5,666 nt of DNA, taken from contig CAKTZW010000154.1 of the NCBI GenBank assembly GCA_934636065.1, positions 1 to 5,666 on the forward strand, in the 5' to 3' direction. Below are positions 1 to 4,247 of the stretch, piece after piece. Below the pieces are notes generated by a model, which searched no databases, was not told the origin of the DNA, and saw only the letters and a list, made by a program, of their open reading frames with translations. The position numbers and the translations under genes are program-made. Positions within the stretch are counted from its first letter, which is position 1, and the number at the start of each line of letters is the position of its first letter. This stretch comes from an uncultured Labedella sp. GTDB lineage: Bacteria; Actinomycetota; Actinomycetes; Actinomycetales; Microbacteriaceae.

Positions 1-42
1 GCCGCATGGGTGTTCTGCCGCGCCGACGATAGAGTTCGTGGT

Positions 43-456
43 ATGGACGCCAGCACGATCGCGGCAGTCGCCACCCCTCTCATCACGCTGGTGGCGGCCC
101 TCCTCTCCGTGGCCTGCCTCATCGCGTTGCGTCGACAGATCGCCCGACTCGACCACCGGGGACGTGAAACGTCGGTCCGTCCTCCCATCACCCCCGCTCC
201 TGCCGACGAGTTCCCCGCTCCCGCCGACGAGTTCACCGCGCGACCGCAGGATGTCGACCCGGGCATCGAGCAGCGTGAGCTGACGACCCGCATCGATGAA
301 CTCCGGAGGTTCGAGTCGACGTACCGTCGTGCGCTGCGTGACCACGTGTCCGCACTTCACGACAGTGCGCCGGACGCTGCGACCCGGGCCTCAGCTGCCG
401 AGTTCCTCGTGCTGATCGACGATCCACGTCGCGCGAGCGCGCGCCGCGAGTCCTAG
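43..456 (+). CDS. Small membrane-anchored protein of unknown function
   Basis: Unrecognised protein of 137 aa. The N-terminus has one strong hydrophobic segment (about residues 5-28, from TIAAVATP to CLIAL) followed by RRQ, which fits a single-pass membrane anchor with the basic side in the cytoplasm. A Pro/Ala/Asp linker follows, containing PAPADEF twice in tandem (nucleotides 193-213 and 214-234). The C-terminal half is charged and helical and probably cytosolic. I chose the ATG at 43 over the upstream start at 10 because the hydrophobic segment then sits at the N-terminus. A TAGAGT box (30-35) ends 7 nt before this ATG, compatible with a leaderless transcript, and I see no Shine-Dalgarno. 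The stop is 4 nt from the stop of the convergent Tad gene. Codons are GC-rich at third positions, so the frame looks real. No function can be assigned. Confidence 0.7.
   Translation: MDASTIAAVATPLITLVAALLSVACLIALRRQIARLDHRGRETSVRPPITPAPADEFPAPADEFTARPQDVDPGIEQRELTTRIDELRRFESTYRRALRDHVSALHDSAPDAATRASAAEFLVLIDDPRRASARRES
193..234 (+). repeat. Two-copy 21-nt in-frame tandem repeat (PAPADEF x2)
   Basis: Two adjacent 21-nt units (193-213 and 214-234) differ at one base, CCT against CCC, and encode PAPADEF twice. The repeat lies in the linker behind the membrane segment of the host protein. It most likely reflects slippage or duplication that lengthened a flexible spacer. Confidence 0.8.
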
Positions 457-460
457 GCGA

Positions 461-811
461 TCAGAACTCCTTCCGCGGGCCCGCACGCGCTCGTGACGAC
501 ACGGTGAATCCGAGGATGGTCGTCACGACCGTGACATGCACGTTCATGCCCGACACCGTGCAGGCGCCGAGACGCGCGGAATGGAGACCCGCCGTCCTCT
601 CGGCGACCCGACACGGTCGGTCGGAGACGAACCCGGCGATAGCGTCGGCGCCGGCGAGCGCAGCCGCATCGGCCGCGCCGTCGAGCGCCACCCGAGCCGC
701 AGTCGCGTGACCAACGGCCGCGACGGCCACGACGCACGAGATCGATACCGCGACGACGCCGACGGCGAGCACCGAGGCGGAGCCTCGCGCGTCGCGGACG
801 TGAGCGCTCAC
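461..811 (-). CDS. Rv3654c-type TadE-like protein of the Tad/Flp pilus cluster
   Basis: A 116-aa protein resembling the actinobacterial TadE-like family found next to secretion ATPase and helicase genes (Rv3654c type). The family is thought to act at the membrane in assembly of Tad/Flp-like pili. Residues 9-14 read RGSASV and lead into a long hydrophobic segment (about 14-38), followed by an Ala-rich region containing DGAADAAALAGADA, which is characteristic of this group. It lacks the Glu at +5 of a classical Flp prepilin cleavage site. I chose the GTG at 811 because it overlaps the TGA of the upstream TadE gene (808-810) as GTGA, the coupling pattern seen elsewhere in this operon. A GTG at 838 would add nine residues. 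Two cysteines lie in the C-terminal half (PCRV and GACTV). This is host DNA and the last gene of the minus-strand cluster. Confidence 0.75.
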   Translation of the reverse strand: MSAHVRDARGSASVLAVGVVAVSISCVVAVAAVGHATAARVALDGAADAAALAGADAIAGFVSDRPCRVAERTAGLHSARLGACTVSGMNVHVTVVTTILGFTVSSRARAGPRKEF

Positions 812-1158
812 GGGGCGTCCGACCCGGAGAGGGCGCACGCGCGTCCCGTGACCCGCGCGCCCAGGGAGCGTGCGGCGACGAAGCGCGCCTCGGATGAGAC
901 ATCCGCGCAGACGAAGTCCCCACGGCGTTGCACTCGTACGCTCGCGCCGGGCGCCAGGCGGCCGACAGCGTCGGTCACCTGGCCACGTCCCTCACCTCGG
1001 GCCACCATCCGGGCAGCGGCCGCGGCAGCCGACTGCGCCTCGATGCGTTGGACCGATACGGACCCCGCGCCGATGCACAGCACGAGCACCAGGAGGACGG
1101 CCGGGAGCGTCACCGCGAACTCCGCGGTGACGCTCCCGCTCTCGCCGCGAGGAGTCAT
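808..1158 (-). CDS. TadE family pseudopilin
   Basis: A 116-aa TadE-like minor pilin of a Tad (Flp, type IVb) pilus system. The N-terminus carries a class III prepilin motif. Gly8 is the likely cleavage residue, followed by SVTAEF, which places Glu13 at +5 and Phe14 at +6 as in Flp/TadE prepilins. The hydrophobic helix follows (about 14-36). The family signature TAEFAVTLPAVL, followed after the helix by QRIEAQSAAAAAARMVARGE, is clear. The C-terminal part contains two cysteines (Cys in DFVCAD and GRACAL) that could form a disulfide outside the membrane. The ATG overlaps the TGA of the upstream DUF4244 remnant (ATGA, 1155-1158), and its own stop overlaps the GTG of the next gene. Because the element has inserted upstream in the same operon, its normal transcription is probably lost or altered. 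Confidence 0.88.
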   Translation of the reverse strand: MTPRGESGSVTAEFAVTLPAVLLVLVLCIGAGSVSVQRIEAQSAAAAAARMVARGEGRGQVTDAVGRLAPGASVRVQRRGDFVCADVSSEARFVAARSLGARVTGRACALSGSDAP

Positions 1159-1265
1159 CCCTCGAACGAGAGCGCGCGGCGCACGAGATCCGTGAGGATT
1201 CCGCGGACCTCGTCCGAGCGCATGATGGCGACGAGCAGCCCGGCGAAGGCGACGGCCGCCGTTGT
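1155..1265 (-). pseudogene. DUF4244 pilin-like gene, 3' remnant cut by element insertion
   Basis: On the minus strand, codons ending at the TGA 1157-1155 read TTAAVAFAGLL, then VAIMRSDEV, RGILTDLVRR and ALSFEG. This matches the C-terminal half of the short DUF4244 proteins encoded just upstream of TadE in actinobacterial Tad clusters (established gene order). Full-length members begin with a processed leader and an AEYAIAT-type motif directly before AAVAFAG. Here that part is missing. Upstream of about 1265 the frame reads IRLCYDGP, unlike the family, and runs into the start of the divergent integrase. I infer that the 5' part was displaced to the far end of the inserted element, outside this window. 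The frame is open to an ATG at 1292, giving a 45-aa chimeric ORF (1155-1292) that annotation software may call as a gene. Confidence 0.78.
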
Positions 1266-1290
1266 CGGACCGTCATAGCATAATCGGATC
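1245..1290. other. Probable attachment-site hybrid (attL/attR) of the serine integrase
   Basis: Similarity to DUF4244 ends near 1260-1268 and the integrase start codon lies about 25 bp away. Serine integrases usually recombine sites of roughly 40-50 bp next to their own gene, with a 2-bp crossover. The left side here (GC-rich, in the DUF4244 frame) would be the attB half, and the AT-richer right side (CATAGCATAATCGG, 1274-1287) the attP half. The exact crossover cannot be fixed without the other junction or an empty site. Confidence 0.6.
1279..1284 (+). promoter_or_regulatory. Putative -10 box for leaderless integrase mRNA
   Basis: CATAAT lies 6 nt before the integrase ATG at 1291, so transcription would start at or next to the A of the start codon. 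No Shine-Dalgarno is present between 1265 and 1290. Leaderless mRNAs are common in actinobacteria. No good -35 hexamer sits 16-18 bp upstream, where the DNA is host-derived. Confidence 0.45.
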
Positions 1291-2766
1291 ATGTCCCCAA
1301 AGAGTCCCGCCACGGTCCGCGCCGCGATCTACGCGCGGCAGTCCGTCGCCGAGCCCGAGGGCATCAAGCGGCAAGTCGAAGCGTGCGCCGCTCTCGCTGA
1401 AGCGCGCGACTACACGCTCGTGGAGACGTACAAGGACGACAACGTCAGCGGTTACAAGGCGCGTGGCGAGGGCACAGCATTCGACCGGATGATCGGCGAC
1501 GCCCGTGCCGGCCGCTTCGACGTCCTCATCGTGCGGAAGCTCGACCGCCTTGGCCGCTCGCTGTCGGCGCTTGAGTCGCTCACGGCCGCGAAGGTCGCCA
1601 CAGTCACGACGGATGGCGAGGTCGACCTTGCGTCCCCCTCAGGGCGACTCATCGCCAACGTCCTCACGGCGGTCGCCCGCAATGAGAGCGAGGTCAAGGC
1701 CGAGCGCCGCGTCTTCGCCAACGCCGACCGCCGCACGAAGGGCGTACCGACATCGGGACGCGTGCCGTATGGCTACCGATGGGTGACGGCGAAGGAGCGG
1801 GCCGAGCGCGGGACGACCCAGGCTTACGAGCTCGACGGCGACCGCGCCGACGACGTGAGGACGGTCTACGGCTCCTTCCTCGCGGGAGTGCCGCTCGGGT
1901 CAATTGCGCGGGACCTCAACGACGCCGGGCGCCGCACGCTGCCGTCAAAGGCGCATCCCCACGGTGCGCCGTTCCGACCGACGACGCTTCGCCGCATCTT
2001 GCTGTCGCCCTACTACGCCGCACTGCTCCCGCTGCCCCCTGAGGGTGGCTGGGGCGATGGCTACGACCAGACGGCGATCACCCGTGCGACGTGCGTGCCG
2101 GGCGACTGGCCCGCGATCGTGACGCCCGAGGAGTGGGAGGAGGCGAAGGCTCGGCTCGCGCACCCCGAGCGGAAGACGTCGCCGGGGCCGTCGCGGAAGT
2201 GGCTGCTCTCGGGCATCGCGCTGTGCGGGGTCTGTCGCGAACCGATCCGCGCCGGTGGTGGCGAGCGCGGTGTCCACAGCTACCGCTGCCGTTCCATGGC
2301 ACACTTCATGCGACGCGGGGCGCCGCTCGACGCCTTCATCGAGCGCGTGATCGTCGCGCGACTATCGCAGCCTGACGCCGCGATGCTGCTCCATGATCGC
2401 GAGCGACCCGACACTGATGCGCTGAGGGCCGAGCGGCGCCGACTTGAAGTCAGCATCCGGCAGGCCGGCGACGACGAACAAGACGGGCTCATCGACCGGG
2501 CTGAACGAGTGCGACTCACCAAGCGCGCCAACGCCCGGATCGCCGAGATCGACGACGCGCTCCGGTCGGGCGTCGACACTCAGGCCCTTGCCGAGGTCGT
2601 CGGGCAGAGCAACGTGGAGGAGGCATGGATGGCGCTGCCTCTCGGCCGGAAGCGTGCTGTGCTCGAGGCGCTCGCGACTGTCGTCGTGCACAGCGTGGGG
2701 CAGGGCAACCGCCGCAACATGAGCGACGCTGCGATGGCGCGAACCGTGACGATCGAGTGGCGCTAG
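1291..2766 (+). CDS. Large serine recombinase (site-specific integrase)
   Basis: A 491-aa large serine recombinase that would integrate and excise the element by cutting at attP/attB. The resolvase-type catalytic domain spans about residues 10-150. It shows YARQS with Arg16 and nucleophile Ser18, and KLDRLGRS with Asp85, Arg86 and Arg89, so the active site is intact. The recombinase domain begins near residue 151 (GVPTSGRVPYGY) and continues to about 260. A zinc ribbon follows with Cys312 and Cys315 (LCGVC), Cys333 (YRC) and His338 as the probable fourth ligand. A charged coiled-coil segment lies at about 375-430, the region that controls synapsis and direction in this family. The length is within the usual 450-600 aa range. 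The gene abuts the DUF4244 remnant, as expected for an integrase beside its attachment site. It has no ribosome binding site and probably starts on a leaderless mRNA. It converges with the next gene at its 3' end. Confidence 0.95.
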   Translation: MSPKSPATVRAAIYARQSVAEPEGIKRQVEACAALAEARDYTLVETYKDDNVSGYKARGEGTAFDRMIGDARAGRFDVLIVRKLDRLGRSLSALESLTAAKVATVTTDGEVDLASPSGRLIANVLTAVARNESEVKAERRVFANADRRTKGVPTSGRVPYGYRWVTAKERAERGTTQAYELDGDRADDVRTVYGSFLAGVPLGSIARDLNDAGRRTLPSKAHPHGAPFRPTTLRRILLSPYYAALLPLPPEGGWGDGYDQTAITRATCVPGDWPAIVTPEEWEEAKARLAHPERKTSPGPSRKWLLSGIALCGVCREPIRAGGGERGVHSYRCRSMAHFMRRGAPLDAFIERVIVARLSQPDAAMLLHDRERPDTDALRAERRRLEVSIRQAGDDEQDGLIDRAERVRLTKRANARIAEIDDALRSGVDTQALAEVVGQSNVEEAWMALPLGRKRAVLEALATVVVHSVGQGNRRNMSDAAMARTVTIEWR

Positions 2767-2767
2767 C

Positions 2768-2781
2768 GGTCTACTCAGACC
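2768..2781. terminator. Weak hairpin between convergent genes
   Basis: GGTCT and AGACC form a 5-bp stem around a 4-nt ACTC loop, just past the integrase stop and overlapping the stop of the opposing gene. There is no T-tract on either strand, so it could at most be a weak bidirectional terminator. Confidence 0.25.
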
Positions 2782-2969
2782 TCGTCAGCGAGAGACATCT
2801 GGCCCGTGTTGCTGTTGCACTGCGGGTTCTGACAGAAGCGCTCGACCTGGATTCCTCCCGAGATGTCGGCGAGCGTGCCTTGTCCCTTGACGAGACGCTC
2901 ATGCACGATCCCACCACAAATACCGCAGGGCGACGGGCCTTCCTTGCCGTAGCTGTAGCGGTCTTCCAT
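2775..2969 (-). CDS. Small four-cysteine zinc-ribbon-like protein
   Basis: A 64-aa protein of unknown function. It has two cysteine pairs, Cys15-x2-Cys18 (PCGICGG) and Cys46-x4-Cys51 (FCQNPQC), about 27 residues apart. This arrangement suggests a single treble-clef or zinc-ribbon-like metal site. No membrane segment or other catalytic motif is visible. I chose the ATG at 2969 because AAGGGA lies about 7 nt upstream; a TTG further upstream (2993) would place the start inside the palindrome at 2986-3003. The gene faces the integrase tail to tail, with stops 8 nt apart. Small proteins beside serine integrases are sometimes recombination directionality factors or regulators. Nothing in this sequence proves such a role, so that is only a possibility suggested by position. 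Confidence 0.75.
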   Translation of the reverse strand: MEDRYSYGKEGPSPCGICGGIVHERLVKGQGTLADISGGIQVERFCQNPQCNSNTGQMSLADEV

Positions 2970-2985
2970 CGCGAGTTCCCTTCGG

Positions 2986-3003
2986 GTGAGCAATAGTGCT
3001 CAC
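2986..3003. promoter_or_regulatory. Perfect 18-bp palindromic operator candidate
   Basis: GTGAGCA (2986-2992) and its exact reverse complement TGCTCAC (2997-3003) are separated by ATAG. The site lies directly upstream of the Shine-Dalgarno of the four-cysteine gene, where transcription would begin, as expected for binding of a dimeric repressor. It could also form a small hairpin in the 5' leader. Confidence 0.5.
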
Positions 3004-3028
3004 GATACCGGGTACGCCCTTCTGCCAA
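3002..3028 (-). promoter_or_regulatory. Possible promoter of the four-cysteine gene
   Basis: Read on the minus strand, TTGGCA (3028-3023) and TATCGT (3007-3002) resemble -35 and -10 boxes with a 15-bp spacer, shorter than usual. Transcription would start inside the 18-bp palindrome. The short spacer keeps this tentative. Confidence 0.3.
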
Positions 3029-3213
3029 TAGCGGGCGTCGTTGTGATTGCGGCGTGCCCGAGTGGCTAGGCTGGCGGCGACCCGACGACGTCGGCCTCGG
3101 TGCGCCCTGGCCTCGTCGTCCGGTCGTCTTGCGTCGGGCGCCAGCAGCGCGAGGGCGACTACCGCGGGGGCGGATGGTGGCAGCGCGCGCACGCGAGCGA
3201 TAGTGGCATCAAC
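3029..3213. other. GC-rich gap without a convincing gene
   Basis: I see no supported gene in this stretch. Open frames on both strands are arginine-rich or low-complexity, as GC-rich shadows are. A 39-codon GTG frame (3100-3219) has no ribosome binding site and an unconvincing composition. A TAGGCT hexamer (3067-3072) could be a -10 box but has no good -35 partner and no clear gene behind it. A tRNA D-arm-like string near 3054-3072 has no matching T-arm. Confidence 0.5.
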
Positions 3214-3285
3214 GCTTAGCGCGCCACATCGACGCGGCTAACGAGCTCCGGTCTCGCTTAGCAACGGCTAGACGCCCCGCTAAGC
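3214..3285. repeat. Cluster of GCTTAGC-type short repeats
   Basis: GCTTAGC occurs at 3214-3220 and 3256-3262, and its reverse complement GCTAAGC at 3279-3285. Related GGCTAAC (3236-3242) and GGCTAG (3266-3271) lie between them. Copies start at 3214, 3236, 3256, 3266 and 3279, so several spacings are close to one or two helical turns. This looks like a binding-site array for one protein, either a regulator or a replication initiator. No other part of the window that I inspected shows such a cluster. Confidence 0.5.
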
Positions 3286-3294
3286 CCTCGAAGT

Positions 3295-3386
3295 GTCACC
3301 AGAAATATGAGTAACCCCCCTGCCCCCGATAAGGGACTCGCGAGCGCCGCCCACCACCTTGCACCCTTACTCACATTTCTGGTGAC
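3295..3386. repeat. 20-bp inverted repeat pair with a 52-bp spacer
   Basis: The arm at 3295-3314 starts GTCACCAGAAAT, and the arm at 3367-3386 is its reverse complement with 19 of 20 positions matching (A against G at position 13 of the arm). The 52-bp spacer (3315-3366) is C-rich and contains the 8-bp palindrome CTCGCGAG. The region is non-coding. The arms could be paired protein-binding sites or a long stem in DNA or RNA. The conserved arms are notably more AT-rich than their surroundings. Confidence 0.75.
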
Positions 3387-3394
3387 GCTTTCGC

Positions 3395-3428
3395 GGGCAA
3401 AGTCGTTGGCGCGCCACTAACTTTGCCC
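3395..3428. repeat. 34-bp interrupted palindrome
   Basis: The outer arms GGGCAAAGT (3395-3403) and ACTTTGCCC (3420-3428) are exact reverse complements. The centre TGGCGCGCCA (3407-3416) is a perfect 10-bp palindrome on the same axis (between 3411 and 3412). Only the two 3-bp joints (CGT and CTA) do not pair. It starts 9 bp after the second arm of the neighbouring inverted repeat and ends 28 bp before the operon promoter. This fits an operator or origin site for a dimeric or tetrameric protein, or a cruciform/hairpin. Confidence 0.75.
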
Positions 3429-3456
3429 TGACCTGCACTTTCTCTTCTATCGTCCC

Positions 3457-3485
3457 TTGACGCTGTCTGCGCATAGGTGTACCTT
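3457..3485 (+). promoter_or_regulatory. Promoter of the replication-type operon
   Basis: TTGACG (3457-3462) and TACCTT (3480-3485) are separated by exactly 17 bp, which fits an actinobacterial housekeeping promoter. The predicted start near 3492 leaves a leader of about 143 nt before the first gene of the operon. The 34-bp palindrome ends 28 bp upstream, a position suited to control of this promoter. Confidence 0.6.
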
Positions 3486-3514
3486 GAGCGTGAGAGTACG
3501 TCGACCAAGGCCCC

Positions 3515-3571
3515 ATGAAGCCTCAGTGCATAAGTCGGCACGGAACCACGGCAGCAAAGCGCATCGCGTGA
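3515..3571 (+). CDS. Possible 18-aa leader peptide
   Basis: An ATG frame in the operon leader encodes MKPQCISRHGTTAAKRIA, with AAGG 4 nt before the start. It is too short to judge by codon use and resembles no leader peptide I know. A second mini-frame (ATG at 3606, four codons) follows. It may be chance. Confidence 0.2.
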   Translation: MKPQCISRHGTTAAKRIA

Positions 3572-3634
3572 TCGAGCCAAGGTCCACCCGTCAGCCGTTC
3601 ACCTGATGGGAAGTGACTAGCCGATTGCGCTTCC

Positions 3635-3775
3635 ATGCTCTCCACTCCTCCGCTTTCCCCAACCCCGCCCGCGCCCGACTCTGAGGACGTCGTCGCCCGG
3701 ATCGTCGCCGCGGCGCCGCCTCTTCGACCTGAGATCGCCGCCCGCCTCAGCGCCCTTCTGCGGGGCGTCGCATGA
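3635..3775 (+). CDS. 46-aa small protein, first gene of the operon
   Basis: A small open frame encoding 46 aa. It has a Pro/Ser-rich N-terminus (MLSTPPLSPTPPAP) and then an acidic-to-basic helical part containing VVARIVAAAPPLRPEIAARL and ending LLRGVA. I recall similar short proteins, with an AAAPPL element followed by a RLSxLLRG-like end, in other actinobacterial mobile elements, but I know of no function. The ATG is the only usable start after the in-frame stop at 3614-3616. I see no close Shine-Dalgarno; a GGGAAG lies too far upstream (about 3609). The TGA overlaps the next gene's ATG as ATGA (3772-3775), which supports its being translated and coupled. No cysteines, membrane segment or catalytic motif are visible. 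Confidence 0.65.
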   Translation: MLSTPPLSPTPPAPDSEDVVARIVAAAPPLRPEIAARLSALLRGVA

Positions 3776-4125
3776 GCGCGTCGACCGAGGACCGAGCCGA
3801 GCACGGTCGGAAGGCGATTGAGCGTAGATGGGGTCCGTACCGAGCCGCCAGGATCGCCGCCGGTCTTCCCCCAACCCGCGGCGCCGAGCGCGGCCGTAAG
3901 TCGCCCTTCATCGATGACCCCGCGGCGGAGGCTGTATGGCTCGCGGAAGTACAGCGCTTGGGGCTCGATCCGCACAAGGGCCGCACGGCGCTTCGGAAGG
4001 CCGCAAAGCAACTCGCCGATGCTGCAGCTCACAGATGTCGAAGCGTGTGGAGACCACCGGCGACCAACTGGCGCCTCCGCTCGGCGACGACGACGTCCTC
4101 ATCGCGTTCCACAAGCGCGAAATGA
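3772..4125 (+). CDS. Basic protein of unknown function
   Basis: An open frame of 117 aa that I do not recognise. The first 85 or so residues look genuine: they are basic (ERRWGPYRAARIAAGLPP, then RGAERGRKSP), followed by an Asp/Ala/Trp helix (DDPAAEAVWLAEVQRLGL) and a Lys/Arg segment (PHKGRTALRKAAKQLADA). This composition could suit a nucleic-acid-binding accessory protein, but that is only inference. The start ATG overlaps the previous stop (ATGA), so translation is probably coupled. The last 30 residues (RCRSVWRPP onward, rich in Ser/Thr) overlap the next gene by 91 nt and look like an out-of-frame reading of it. The true C-terminus may therefore be a read-through tail, a product of a -1 shift, or the result of a lost stop codon. 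Confidence 0.6.
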   Translation: MSASTEDRAEHGRKAIERRWGPYRAARIAAGLPPTRGAERGRKSPFIDDPAAEAVWLAEVQRLGLDPHKGRTALRKAAKQLADAAAHRCRSVWRPPATNWRLRSATTTSSSRSTSAK

Positions 4126-4247
4126 AGCGCTGGCGCAAGCGGGCCGAGCGCGATGCCGCGATGGCTCGGACGCACGAGCGCTACGCCCAGGAAGCCGAGT
4201 ATCAACTCGCGCTCATCTACTCCCGACAGTCGAAGGCCAGCCGATGA
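4035..4247 (+). CDS. 70-aa charged helical protein of unknown function
   Basis: A 70-aa protein starting MSKRVETTGDQLAPPL. From about residue 20 it is strongly helical and charged (FHKREMKRWRKRAERDAA, then THERYAQEAEYQLALIY), probably a coiled coil. No cysteine or catalytic motif is present, and I do not recognise the family. I chose the ATG at 4035 because codon use in this frame becomes typical from there. The frame upstream to 3936 reads like a shadow of the previous gene. No clear Shine-Dalgarno precedes it, so it may depend on translation of the upstream gene, with which it overlaps by 91 nt in another frame. Its TGA overlaps the primase start as ATGA (4244-4247), which places it in the same coupled operon. 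A small accessory role in replication is possible but unproven. Confidence 0.65.
   Translation: MSKRVETTGDQLAPPLGDDDVLIAFHKREMKRWRKRAERDAAMARTHERYAQEAEYQLALIYSRQSKASR

Noticed and set aside
475..484. GCGGGCCCGC palindrome near the convergent gene ends at 456/461, considered as a terminator
   Set aside because: It lies inside the 3' coding part of the minus-strand gene, has no loop or T-tract, and such palindromes are frequent at this GC content.
536..1195. Long plus-strand open frame of 219 aa opposite the Tad genes
   Set aside because: Its translation is Arg/Ala/Ser-rich and low in hydrophobic structure, as expected for the antisense of GC-rich genes. The minus-strand frames match known Tad families.
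2761..2768. CGCTAGCG palindrome at the integrase stop codon
   Set aside because: Only 8 bp with no loop, so it cannot form a terminator hairpin. Likely chance.
3051..3140. tRNA-like string resembling the D-arm of a Ser/Leu tRNA (GCCCGAGTGGCTAGGC)
   Set aside because: No anticodon arm or TTCGA-type T-arm follows at the right distance, and the ends do not pair into an acceptor stem.
2899..3192. Minus-strand open frame of 97 aa overlapping the four-cysteine gene
   Set aside because: Out of frame with the conserved-looking CxxC protein; arginine-rich shadow composition.
3523..4032. Minus-strand open frame of 169 aa crossing the operon leader and first genes
   Set aside because: It runs against the promoter and the ATGA-coupled plus-strand genes, has no ribosome binding site, and has no recognisable family features.
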